Assembly (NCBI GenBank): GCA_019321725.1
Contig: CM033118.1
Coordinates: forward strand, 16,952,071-17,016,070
Reading direction: 5' to 3'
DNA from: Paulownia fortunei
Lineage: Eukaryota; Streptophyta; Magnoliopsida; Lamiales; Paulowniaceae
Length of the DNA stretch: 64,000 nucleotides
In this document: piece by piece, positions 11,465 through 23,296 of the stretch
How the letters are laid out: each line of letters starts with the position of its first letter
Numbering within the stretch: the first letter of the stretch is position 1
Translations under genes and position numbers: made by a program
The notes under the pieces: generated by a model
The model's input: only the letters and a program-made list of their open reading frames with translations
Databases searched by the model: none
What the model was told of the DNA's origin: nothing

Positions 11465-12195
11465 AAGTTTCTGTTCTTCCCACTTTGAAAAGGCAAAAGG
11501 GTATTTTAGTTATTAGCTTAGCCACCCTTTTTATACAGTTAATTTGATTTATATCTGCTTCATTAGGAATTCAGAACAACCAGACTCCCACTGGGAAAAC
11601 GCCACGTGTAGGCATTTCCATCTTTTCTTGTCTTGGCAAATCAATTCAGTGCAACTGTGTAAGTGCATTCTTCTAGGGAATTCTGATTATACATCAAGTT
11701 TGTCTTTTTTTTTCTTTTTTTTTCTCTCTTTTTCAGGTGGGTGGTTAGGTGGGGGAGGGATAAGGAGTTCTAACTCAAATTGAGTTCAAATGAATCCAAG
11801 TAGATGATATGGCAAGCGATTTAACTGGTTTTGTAATTGGTGTATATCAATCATAAAATAAGTGCATATCTCATTTATCATATCAGGTGTGATTAAAAAT
11901 TTTCTCTTGCTATTTTGATTTTGAACTAGTAGTTTTAAGCATGAAATTAAGCCATCATTAAAAAACCAATATAAGTAGTTATAGTAATCATGAATGGGTT
12001 AAATCTTTTACTATCTAAATGACATTGAATTGTATTGTTGGAGAAAAGTCCACCCCTTAAATATTTTACAATAAGTGTATACGCTACAATAGTAGCTCCT
12101 TGACTAGTAAGGGAAAAGGCTAGTGCTAGCTAGCTAGTGTTGTTGGCCCCTACTTTATTTAGTTTATGGGGTATTTGAAGAAACCAGTTGATAAA
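11465..12195. other. Intergenic, upstream of MIF
   Basis: No gene recognised. It holds a long pyrimidine tract at about 11704-11736, then a short G-rich stretch (11739-11760). A GCCACGTG-type ACGT core is present near 11601 and could be a bZIP/bHLH site for the MIF promoter; this is inference only. Confidence 0.4.
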
Positions 12196-13155
12196 GCAAA
12201 GCATGTTAGCGCGCAACGACGGATAAAAAGCCAACAACTTGTTAGGAGTAGGTTTTGGCTTGCCCTATGGTTTAGGTTGTAGAGATATCTTTTTTTAACT
12301 GCTGGTTCTTAAATGAGGTTACCCACAAAAGGACGACTTGCTTCTGCTCAATAATTTTTAATGCGCATTTAAATTAATAACTAAGGAACAAATTTTATAT
12401 TCACTTGAATTCCGTTATAAGCAAGGGTAGAATCAGAATTTTAGTATAAGAGACGAGATTCGATTATCAAATTATTATTTTTTTATATATAAAATTATTT
12501 TTTTTATTAATTTTTTTTCTCTTAACTAATTATTAGAGACTAAAATGTAAATATAAATATAATACGTTATATTTACACATAAATATTTTATATTTATTAT
12601 ATTAGTACAAATATTTGAACAAAAAATAATTTTTAAATGAAAATGTTAATCAATTACAATTCAATCCAAGCATGTTATCACGCAACAACTGATGAAAAGC
12701 CAACAACTTGTTCGAAGTAGGTTTCGACTTGCCCTATAGTTTACGTTATAGATATATCTTTTTTGAACTGCTGGCTCTTAAAGGAGGTTACCCACATACG
12801 AACAAAAGGACGACTTGCTTCTGGTCAATAATTTTTAATGTGCATTTAAATTAATAACTAATGAATAAATTTTATATTCACTTGAATTTTGTTACATAAA
12901 GAAGATTAGCAAGGACGGAGCCAGAATTTTAGTATAGGGGTGAAATTCGACTATCAAATTATTATTATTTTATATATAATTTTTTTTGCTTATTGGAATT
13001 TTTTTCTTAACTAATTATTAGAAACTAATTAATGTAATTATGAATATAACACGTTATACTTACACATAAATATTTTATATCTATTATATTTGTACAAGTA
13101 TTTCAACAAAAACTAATTTTTAAATAAAAATATTAATCAATTATAATTCAATCCA
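12196..13155. repeat. Tandem direct duplication, two units of about 470-490 bp
   Basis: The unit beginning GCATGTTA at 12201 recurs at 12670. Shared landmarks in order are GCCAACAACTTGTT, GGTTACCCACA, GGACGACTTGCTTCTG, CATTTAAATTAATAACTAA and CAATTA(C/T)AATTCAATCCAA. The offset grows from 469 to 488 bp through small indels, and the copies differ by numerous substitutions, so the duplication is old. Each unit contains the start of the ACGGAGCCAG-type element (see 12908-13697). Confidence 0.85.
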
Positions 13156-13697
13156 ACACAAAATAAAACTAACTTTTATAATTCAATCTAACTTTTAATT
13201 TATAAGAATTTGAGCATTCTTTTATAACCATTAACCAAATCAAATAATTTTTATATTATGAAAACCTACTCTTATGATTTTTTGTAAAATAAAAATTAGT
13301 ATAACTTCAAATAATAAGCAACAAAAGTGGAATCAAATAAGTTAAAAATTAAAAATTAAAATCAAAAAATCACAATAAAGAGTAATTTTTGACTAAAATA
13401 TCCATATTTTTAGAAATGAAATCACAGTAAATTTTGAAGGTTATTATAAATACCTTTTAAAACTTTGTATCGGTAATAAATTTTATTATCTAATTTTTTG
13501 AAAAAATAAAGTTTAAAAATAATTTTAGAACATTTCTAAATTTATTAAATTTACATATTCGAAATGGGATTATAAAAATTCGAGGAGGCGATTGGAATAA
13601 TTTAATTATTCTAGAGGGGACAAATTTTAAATTTACTAAAATTTATAAAATAAAATTGTAAAATTCGAGGAGGCCGACTGCACCCAGCTCTGCCATT
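12908..13697. mobile_element. MITE-like element with ACGGAGCCAG / CTGGGTGC ends
   Basis: Begins GGACGGAGCCAGAATTTTAG and ends near GCACCCAGCTCTGCC, so the ends are inverted and partly complementary (GGAGCCAG versus GGCAGAGCTGGG). The interior is AT-rich and non-coding. Related copies or pieces are at 12428-12500, 23655-23870 and 31445-31660. This end structure is common in angiosperm genomes, but I cannot place it firmly in a superfamily. Confidence 0.45.
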
Positions 13698-13705
13698 GAA
13701 GATAA

Positions 13706-13895
13706 GGGAATGTTTGAATTTGTTTTTGGGTGTTTTGGAAGAAATATTTTGAAAAAATATATTTTGGGAGAATATATTGAAAAATGTAATGTATTAGAAG
13801 AAAAATGTATTGAAAAATGTCACATATATTTGGATGTTTTTTATGAGAATAAATTGAGAATGAAATGAAATTTGAAAATAAAACAAAATATTGCC
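13706..13895. mobile_element. Harbinger/Tourist-like MITE (190 bp)
   Basis: Flanked by TAA on both sides (703-705 and 896-898 in the 13-kb range). The ends are inverted repeats: GGGAATGTTTGAATTTG on the left, and GGCAATATTTTGTTTT reading in from the right on the minus strand. The 3-bp TAA duplication and the GGG/GGC..GTTTG ends fit PIF/Harbinger-derived MITEs. No coding capacity. Confidence 0.65.
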
Positions 13896-13898
13896 TAA

Positions 13899-16019
13899 GT
13901 ATTTTGTTTTAACGTGAATTTGAATTAATTAATATTTTGTTATAAGATCATATGATCAATAATTGAAATGAGTTTTTCTCTCTTAAATAAATAAAAAAAA
14001 TAACGGGATTCTTTAGCACAGTCCAAATGCTTGGTTGTTTAACATATAATTAGATCACAATGGCCGGAGAGAAATTCATATTAGAACTTAATAAATTTTA
14101 TTTGCAATGTTGAACAACAACAGTCGTGATAGGAAATTTAGAATGATTTATCAATAATTTTTTTTAATATTTTAAATTAATTTTATTTATAAAATAAAAA
14201 TTAATATAAAATAATTGATAACAAAGCTCCTTATATATCGCTCGTAGACCCTACGTGATGGACCCGTAGCATAGCAAAATTGATCCAAAATACTACGGGG
14301 CATGCGAGGTTTAATCAGAATGTGTACTAAAACAATCTTAAAATGTAACAAGACGTCTCACTTACAAGCCTCAATCCCGTACGCACCGAACGTGACAATT
14401 ATGGTACCGCATTTAATGTGGTGAGTCATGTCTGATAAAATAATGGAATGGATTGCATTTGAATGTCAGTTAAGGCCAGTATTGTACAGACCATGATTGA
14501 CCCAGAAATATTATTAGTGGGCCAACCGAAGGGTTGAGCAGAACAAGAAAAATTTTCACCCTGAAGTCGGTATAAAATTGGCAATCTCTATTTTGATCAC
14601 GACTCTATTGTTGGTATTTTGTATAGGTTTCACTGTTAATTGTACTTTAATTGTACATGAAATTTAACAAGCTCACGTCCATTTATATATGAGAGTGGAT
14701 TTTGATGAATTTGGAATTAAAAACGAGGATTGCGTTTTGATAGATATACACCTCATGCTTGGTTCCTTTTTTTTTTTTTGGTTTTCTTTCTTTCTTCCTC
14801 TTCTTCTTTGCTAGGTCGGAGTATATATACATACATATCCGGATTAATTGTGGATCTCAAATTTTTGTGTTTTTGTATTATACCACGTAACAGGACTATT
14901 ATGATGCATGGATACGAATATAGTGATGCAAATATAATACGATATTTGAACATGAGATATGATAAATTTTAAAAATTTAAAACATAATATGCATGTGGTA
15001 TGTGTTAATTATATATATAGACACACACATACATATACATATACATAATATTGTGCACATATGTATGTATATATAAAGAACAATGGCGTGATACTAAAAT
15101 AATATTAAATAATTAATTAAATCGAAACTAGTGTTTTTTAATTATTCATGCTTTAACTTGTTAATTGTTATATGCTGACAAATAGTGTAAATGTAAATGC
15201 AAGCCAAACATAGCAAACTCGCACACGCGTTGCTGAAATATAAAGGCAACATCACCAACTCGTACTCATTCCTCAATTTAAAGTGCAAGATTTGGCCAAG
15301 CCACACATTCTCTCAAACAGAATCAAACATCAGGGTTGTTAGATTCGAGGAAGATTTACTCTTCAAAATCACCTCAGGCTTAATTATATGGTAAAATAGT
15401 CACAAAAGCTGATAAGTTACAAAAATATTTTCTAACCTGAATATTGTCATGCAATATTATAATATTGAGCGCAAAAATTCATAAAATATTCTGAATTGAT
15501 TTCATATTTTCTAGTGGCGGAACAAAATAATAAACTCGTAATGAAAAATCAAGAATCACATTCCGCCTATTCCAAACCACTGTGAAGCGAGTGGCACAAC
15601 AATCAATAATAAACACCAATAAATTAATGAAAAATTAGAATCTTTCCAAAGAAAATATTTTTATACCACAAAAAAAAAAGGGTCAATACAAGAATAAGAA
15701 AAATATCTGCAGAGTAAGCCTTATAATCAATATGAAGAAAAATTCTCAAAGCCTTATAAGAAACATGATATGCATACTACTTTTGAGGATTTAATCGAGT
15801 CCAAAAACAACCCATTATCTATCTCATTGTTGTTGATTTCTTTGAGGATCTAAATAAAAAGAGCAAGTAATGTTTAAGTATTATTACTAAAAAAAATTAG
15901 TTTTATAAGATTGGTGTGTGTAATTTATGTTGATTTAATTAATTCTATTTAAATTTAAAAGTATGGATTTTTCTGATGGTTTTACCAACCCCAATAAAAT
16001 TAAGGGTGATTTATGGTCC
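13899..16019. other. Intergenic, no gene recognised
   Basis: Mostly AT-rich. Noticeable items: a long pyrimidine-rich stretch at 14767-14812, alternating purine-pyrimidine TA/CA runs at 15005-15075, and an A10 tract near 15670. No reading frame with recognisable motifs. The stretch 15500-15900 precedes the copia remnant and might include degraded element sequence, but no LTR was found. Confidence 0.4.
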
Positions 16020-18955
16020 GTAGATAGTGCAATGACGCTACTATCTTGAAGGATAAAAAATATTTTGATGATCTTATATTCACCAAAGCGAATGTCGCCA
16101 TCATATCAGATCTAGCGATCTAATCTTTGGCTCTAAAAGAGCCAACTTAGTACTGTCTATTGGTACTGAGTTTCATATAGCTAATAATTTATGTTCATCT
16201 TAATGCAGAAGAAACAAACTTGGTTTTAAGGATATACATCTCAATAGTTCAATAGTTACCATAGTGAGACCACTAATGAAGACAGTAAAGAGTATCTACT
16301 CAGTACTTCATGTAGTTTGAGCCAAGAAAAACTGTTTGTTTTCACAAGTGTTCCAATAAGTTATGGAACGATAGTCTTGGACATCCTGCTTCAATAATAA
16401 TTATCATGAGGCCATCACCCTCAACAATGTGAAGTCACCATCATGTCTTGAAAGAATTAAAGGGGATATATGTGGATCAATACATCCATCATGTAGTCCA
16501 TTTAGATATTTTTATGTTCTTAATTTATTCATCCACTAAATACTTTTATGTGTGTCTTTTATCTATTTATCTATTTAAAGACCCAATTCACAAATTATCC
16601 AATTCAAAAAATTCGTTTATATAATGTTAGTCGTTGAATCTTTTATTAAAAGGTTTAGTAGATTTGCCAGACTATTACTTATGAGAACAATATTACTGAC
16701 TTCTGCTTAAGGACATGCTATATTACATACTGCATATTTAGGTAAAATTAAACTGGCACCTTATCAAAAAATTACCCATTACAACTTATACTTGGTTAAC
16801 CCTTAAATATTTTCAACCTTCGAAACATTTGGTTGTGCAATTTATGTACTTAATGCACCTCCAAAACACACAAAAATATGGATCCAAATTGTAGGTTAGG
16901 TATTATGTTAGACTTGACTCACCGTCAATTATTACACATCTTGAAACAGTAACATATGATCTGTTTACAACACATTTTGAAGATTGTCTATTTGATGAGT
17001 CTGTTTTCCCACCATTAAGAAGAGAAAAGTCCATGCCTAAAGCATGGCGAGGAATTTGCATGAATCGAAGATGTCTCATTTTTATCCTCACGCAAAAGAA
17101 TGTGAATTTGAAGTTCAAAAGATTATTAGTATGCATAATATTGCAAATAAATTGTCGAATGCTTTTACCACAATCAAAAGATTTCTAAATCTCACATCCC
17201 AACTACTAAAGTTCCTGCAAGGGTTAAAGTCCCTAAAGTACCAAAAACCAAGCAGCAAATGAGTCCTAACCATAATCGAAGCATGGAAGGCTTGTCATGT
17301 TAAAGATAAAAGTAGTCGAAAGAGAAAAGCGCAAATCAATGTTCTTGAAGAACCAAGTGTTTGGCGAAGAGCCAAATAAAGCTCCTCAAGGGCCCATACC
17401 ACAAAACAGTGTCCTCCTGATGAGAAATTTTCTTCTTTCGAAAAGAATCAAGTACCTGAAAATAATGACATTTTAATATATTATTCACAATTAGGGCAAA
17501 TATTTGATAGAAATAAAATTATTGTCTACAATGTATTTGTATTTAAAATTGCTCTTGATATCACCAACATTGATAATGAAATTGAACCACAAACCATCGA
17601 AAAAATGACAATAGAGAAATGATTGACCAATACGGAAATAAGCAATTCAAACTGAGTTAGACTCACTTGCAAAATATGAAGTATTTATACCTATAGTCCA
17701 AACACCTAAAAATGTTATGCCGGTTGACTATAAGTGGATTTCCTATAGAAAATGAAATGAAATGAAAAAAAAATTAAAATTGTTAGACCAGTTACATAAG
17801 ATTTCTCGCATAAATTTGAAATTGATTACAAGGAGACATATGCTCCTGTTGTGGATTCAACTGCCTTTAGATTTTTAATTAGTTGAAGAAAGATTCGGTT
17901 AATGGATGTAGTTACAACATATGTTTACAAATTACTAGACAAAGATATTCATATGAAAAAGGACTTAAGAAGTTTGAAGCATATGATAAAAGTCTAGAAG
18001 TTTTTATTCTATTAAATTACAAAGGTTTTTGTATTGATGAAAGCAATCGGGTTGCATGTAGTATAATGGGTTGCATGTAGTATAATCATCTAAGTAAATA
18101 CCCCTAAAAAAGGAATATGATAACAATGAAACTTTCCCATGTATTTTTATTTAAAAGTATATGGTGGCGTTTGAATCTTATTAGGACTCCACAAGAGTTC
18201 GAAATAACTGTCGAACAATTCGAAATGAAAGATATTGGAAAAATAAAGTTTTGTGATTGAATGCAATATTTTCAAAATCGAAGCGAAGCAGTTGGTTCAA
18301 TCGGGAATTGTAGATCGGTACGGTCCAATTAGGCCCAAAATCAGTCAAAACCGGATAAAATCAGTTTGATCGATTTTTATCTTTTTTTTTTAATTTTTAT
18401 AAAGGTTTAAATTTGATATTTTATTATATTTATGTGATTATTTGAATTTTTGTATTTTGTTATATATTTTTTATATAATTATTTATTTATTTTTATATTT
18501 GAAATGTATTTGTATAATAATTAATTTATTATATTATTATTTTAGATAATAAAATAAAAAAAATATAATTAATTTTTATTAAATCGGTCAAACCGATTGA
18601 ACCGCTAATTATTAAAAAAATCAATTTAATAATCATTTCGATTTTAAAAACATTGATTGAACATATATCACATGTATTTTATCCACAAAATGTCACGAAG
18701 CACTTTCATATGAATTATGCTCATCCTTTAAGTACTCCCGTGATCGTTTGGTCACTTGACGTGAAAAATGATCCATTTCGACCTGCTAAAAAAGACGAAG
18801 ATATTCCTCATCTTTTTGCATCAAATCTAAGTGCTATTATAGAGCACTTGTATATCTTGCAAATTGTACTAGACCGATATATTAACTTACTAGACCCTAT
18901 ATGGTTGTCTATGAATTCAAACAAATTGTCCAAATCTCTCAAAAAAGGTCGTTGA
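16020..18955 (+). pseudogene. Ty1/copia pol remnant (pre-integrase, integrase, reverse transcriptase)
   Basis: Plus-strand pieces in shifting frames follow copia pol order. Around 16060-16430 lies the GAG-pre-integrase part, including a GHPAS stretch. Around 16440-16600 is ERIKGD-CGSIHPSC-PFRYF from the start of the integrase core. Much of the core is deleted; 16640-17000 gives the end of integrase with FGCAIYVLNAPPKHTK. A linker follows (17040-17260, HAKECEFEVQKIISMHNIAN), then the reverse transcriptase start at 17640-17880 (VDYKWIS, FEIDYKETYAPVVDS), pieces up to EMKDIGKIKF near 18250, and the later RT part at 18653-18955 (HPLSTPVIVWSLDVKNDPFRP). Dozens of stops and shifts exist. The YVDD core is not recognisable. 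An AT-rich element interrupts it at 18270-18650. No LTRs, gag or protease seen. Confidence 0.85.
18270..18650. mobile_element. Short non-coding element inserted in the copia remnant
   Basis: The copia RT reading breaks near 18270 and resumes near 18653. The ends of the insert are inverted: TTTCAAAATCGAA on the left, and TTTTTAAAATCGAAATGA on the minus strand from the right. Inside each end lies a GGTTCAATCGG / AACCGATTGAACCG pair, so the inversion extends to about 70 bp at each side. The middle is very AT-rich. I could not find a clean target duplication, so the superfamily is unknown. Confidence 0.6.
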
Positions 18956-21900
18956 CAGCTTCTATTGAATTTAAATAAAAAAAATAACTTTTTTATGCAC
19001 ATATATTAATCTTCATTATTTACTACTGAACTGTGCCCTGGGACTAATTGGATTCTCTCTGATTTTCTGGAGAAATGGGAAAATAGTGATCAGTGAAATT
19101 GGACACTCTTATAGTGCACCAATCATTTCTTTGGGCCTTTTCAGAAACATCATAATTAGGTCGAGGGCTGAGACTCTACAAATGAAATTTGAAATCTCAT
19201 ATCCCTATGCAAATTGAATGTCTAATTTATTTGAATTGACATGAAATTCCAATTAGATGAGGAAGAAAATAATGATTTTTTTTAATTTTCTATATGTGCA
19301 TATTTACATATTATCAAAAGTTGTAGTTAAAATTATGTGGCAATTATATTATATACCCTATCATAAACTTTGAATATGATATTAATTTTATGAACCTAGC
19401 AAAATGTAAAATTAGAGATACATATTTAAAAAACCAATAAGATCATTCGAAATGTGGAGCACATTACTTCACGATCATGATAAAACTATGAATCAAGGTA
19501 GAAAAAACCAATATGGAACATAAACACAAAGTTCAATTTTTATCATTAAATTTCTCATGATATATATTTGATGTGGCCTAAATTTGATTTAACTAATATT
19601 GGTCTTAGCTGACTTGGAGGCCCATAGGATGGTTACAACGACCTCTACAACCATGTTAAATTCAACTAATGTGAGCTTGATTATGGTGATATTTGAGTTT
19701 TCGTTGGGCCAAGACCAGAGTTATTGTACTAGCCTTGTTAGCTCGGGCAAGATTATAGCCAAGTTGAGGTAACTATTCTCCTTAGCCCAATAGGGTTCTC
19801 TCATTGACTGAATTGGATAGTTTCGAGCTAATGAGCTTAGCTCATGTTAATTGAAAAATGGCAGTAGAGTCCTACTCTATTTATATCAAGTTCTAAATAA
19901 GAAAAAAAAAAATATTTGTTAAGTCATGAATAAGAAAAAGTGACTTGTCTTATTTAGACTCAGTGATTCATGAACTAAACAAAGTAGTAATTTTTTTTGT
20001 CAATATTATCATCTTTCACGTATCTCTTGTTATCTTACAAAATTCAAATTCTTTTGATAATCTTCTTGATCGCATACTGACTTAAGTATTGAATTTCATT
20101 AGTCAATCTCCAACACCTCTAACCGTTATTTTGTTGGTATTTTTAGAATATATTTTAAGTATTTGGTTGCTAAATTGATGATTATTGATGTATACAATTT
20201 TTGGAGTACATCAATATATTTATATAATACACACAAAGAGAGAGAGTAAGACAGAATCAATAAATCATAATTAGGGCACAATCAAGATCATTGGCAAAAG
20301 GAAGACTCTTTATTGATTCGTACACTTACTATTATAGTATGCAGGATCAAACTATGGTCTCTTTATAAAAAGTAACATACGAGATTAATTGGATTAACAC
20401 TTTGATGGTGGGACAATCAGAACCAACGACTACTATAAGTCCATGCTACATATCTTTACTGAAGTGAAAGTTGACAAAGACTAGAGACGTGAATGACTGG
20501 GGGTGGGGTGGGGTGGGGTGGGGTTGGGGGGCCTAGGGAAATTATCAAAGATTCCACATTTTGTTTCTTACCAACCGCACACCAAAACTTTCCCCAATCC
20601 AACTTTTGGTATAGGGAGTTTCAAGTAGTCCAAAAATGCACCAATCAACTTTTCTTTTTCTTTTTTCTTTCACTTTGGGACAAACAAGTCGACAAGGAAT
20701 GAAACAAAATTGTGAAGAGAAACGTGTTTTTCGGGTGTTATAAACTTAAAAAAGTCAACTTCTGTTTATTTTCCAACTTGGTAAAAGTGTGGCAAATTAT
20801 CAACATATATGTAGACAAAATTATAAAGGTGATAACTACAATCTTATATACTTGATAACGACAACTTTGGATAGATGTATTCTGATACTAGGGTAAAAAA
20901 TGAATTTAACTCGATGTTCTGAATATTTTATTTGAAATTGATTATTAAATTAATTTAAATTATAATATATTTATTTTTTATAAGTTGAAATTTGAGTTGG
21001 CCGATCAACTCAATTCCATAAGAATAAGCTAAAAAATAATGACATATGATATATATGTGACAATATAGGCCACATACCTATCACTGCATGAAATACTGAA
21101 TTAATTGTCAATTTTGTCAACTTTATCACAATCCCACACAATACATGATTTGATGTACAAAATGGTAATTTCAAGGCACAAGTTTACTATAAAGTGACGC
21201 CATTCTCTTATACACACACTTTAGTTAGTATTTTAGACATATTTTATCATATATTTTACTTTACTTTCCTGTCAAGTGTATGTGATTAATAATTAAATAT
21301 TTATTTAAAAAAATATTTTACAGACATTGTTTATTTATGATGTGAGTGAAGTCATACAAACTATATGTAAATAAACACCGAGGCACATAAGTGGTAAATA
21401 TTGCAGTTAAACAAAAAATAATTGGTAGACTTTAAATAAGAGAATCAATTAAATTGAAAAGATTTACAATTTGCAATACTAAGTTGTCAGTGTTATTTCC
21501 TATAACTATATGAAATTGTAACGTAACGAGTTCCTCACATGATAAGTGGATATTATGTGAAAAGAGGAGAAAATAAATTGGATAAGTTAATGAATCAATG
21601 CAATGCCACATTGCCTAATTGGATCGGGTTGGACAGTGGCCCCGTAACTGAACCCATGAATGGTACACCGGATCCGGCCCAGCTAGCTACATTATGGGTC
21701 CTATTTCCCTCCAACAAAATGGCCCGACCTGGATCGAGTAAGCCTAGGCCTAGACACTTACCCTCCAGGCCCATGATAAGCCCACATATTTTTTTATTTT
21801 GACTTTGGCAGCCCGTGTTGAATCAATTGGGCTGCTCACTCTGTGAGGATTGGGCTTTACAACATTGGGTAGGGGCCATTTATATATAGGTCCATTGATT

Positions 21901-22984
21901 ACGTTCAAACTAATTTGACCAACGGCTAATTTAATTAGCTGTTAATCAGTTTATTTTTATTTCTTAATACTTCAAGCACTTTGTTGTTTATTTGAAAATA
22001 AACTTATAATAATGAAAAGAAAATACATAGTCGAACTTAGGAAAATCACATTATAATAATAAAATAAAAAATTATAAAACCAAACTTTAGGAAAATAAAC
22101 ACATAGTAATTAAATGAAAATTCCAAACCAAACTTAGAATATTAGCAATAACAAAAAAATAAAAAATGAAACATAGTTTCATAAATTCATAGTAATCAAA
22201 TTTAGGAAAAACATTTCAAAACCAAAATCAGAAACAATTTATTTACAACAATTAACAATGAAAGAAAATGAAAAAAAAAACATCAATTTGAAGCACCAGA
22301 GTCCGGCCCAGACCCATACCAAAACCAGCCCATTTATTGTGGTAATTGGGCCTGGACTGGGCCTTTGATTTACAAAAATCCCAATTATTAATTATGGCAG
22401 TTTTGGAGGAGTTGAATCATCCATTGATCACTTTTCTTTGTTTTTTAAGCCAGAAGTTTCTCTATCACTTGCAAAACTAGATTATAGAAGGAAAATTCAC
22501 ATTTGTCAAGTGTTTTATCTCAAAAAAAAATATATATGTATTTTGGAGTAAGACCCTTGTATAAGTCAATAAATCTGCTGCAATTTACGTTTTTACCCTC
22601 CTACCCCCCTCCCAACCCGGTTCTTTTAAGAAGTTGCATGCAATACGTCATTCAGCACATCATCATATCAAAAATTAATAAAGTATATTAAGCAATAGTA
22701 CTTTAACGAAATATGTTGTTATGAAGAAACTATTACAAAAGTAGATTAATATACAACTGTGGTAAAAAATAGATAGATATTTTCTGAGTAGTCATTTAGA
22801 GGTCTTGTTAGCGACCCATCATTCTTCTCTAAGCTTTCAGAGTCCGATTGAAAGCATATGTTTAGTCGTATGATCGTCACATGAAAATAAAATACATTTA
22901 ATGAATTTTAACCTTCATGAGCTAGAAAATTCTTTTTACCCTAGCAAGTAGAGGAAATTTGATGAATCCATGCTGAATAACAAT
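18956..22984. other. Intergenic, no gene recognised
   Basis: No frame with recognisable motifs. Contents: GC-richer gene-like but stop-rich DNA at 19600-19830 and 21600-21890, a G-rich tandem repeat (20499-20531, listed separately), a pyrimidine-rich tract near 20651-20672, and A-rich stretches at 22020-22280. Confidence 0.4.
20499..20531 (+). repeat. (GGGGT)n G-rich tandem repeat
   Basis: Four consecutive GGGGT units followed by TTGGGGGG, giving at least five runs of four or more G within 33 bp. It has the layout of an intramolecular G-quadruplex. It is not the plant telomere repeat TTTAGGG. Confidence 0.85.
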
Positions 22985-22987
22985 TAA

Positions 22988-23293
22988 GAGGCCCTTTTGC
23001 TTTTATTTTCAACCTCATTTTCATATTTTCAGCATTTTTAGAGTTAAAAATATTTTTATTAGATTTTTCATGTAAAAATTGAAATATATTTGGATTCGTT
23101 AGGTTTTTTATTTTGATTATATATAAGTTTGCAAATGAAAATATATTTACATTATGGCGTTTTCTGTATGAAAGTACGTAAAGTGTTCATAGATTTGAAA
23201 ATATGTTTGATACATATATATTTTTAAATTTGACCAAAAACTTTTAAAAATAAAAATTCAAAATTTTAAATAGTAAAAATTAGAAAGAGCCTC
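22988..23293. mobile_element. Harbinger/Tourist-like MITE (306 bp)
   Basis: TAA on both flanks (22985-22987 and 23294-23296). The ends are GAGGCCCTTTTGC and, on the minus strand from the right, GAGGCTCTTTCTA. AT-rich interior, no coding sequence. Confidence 0.6.
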
Positions 23294-23296
23294 TAA

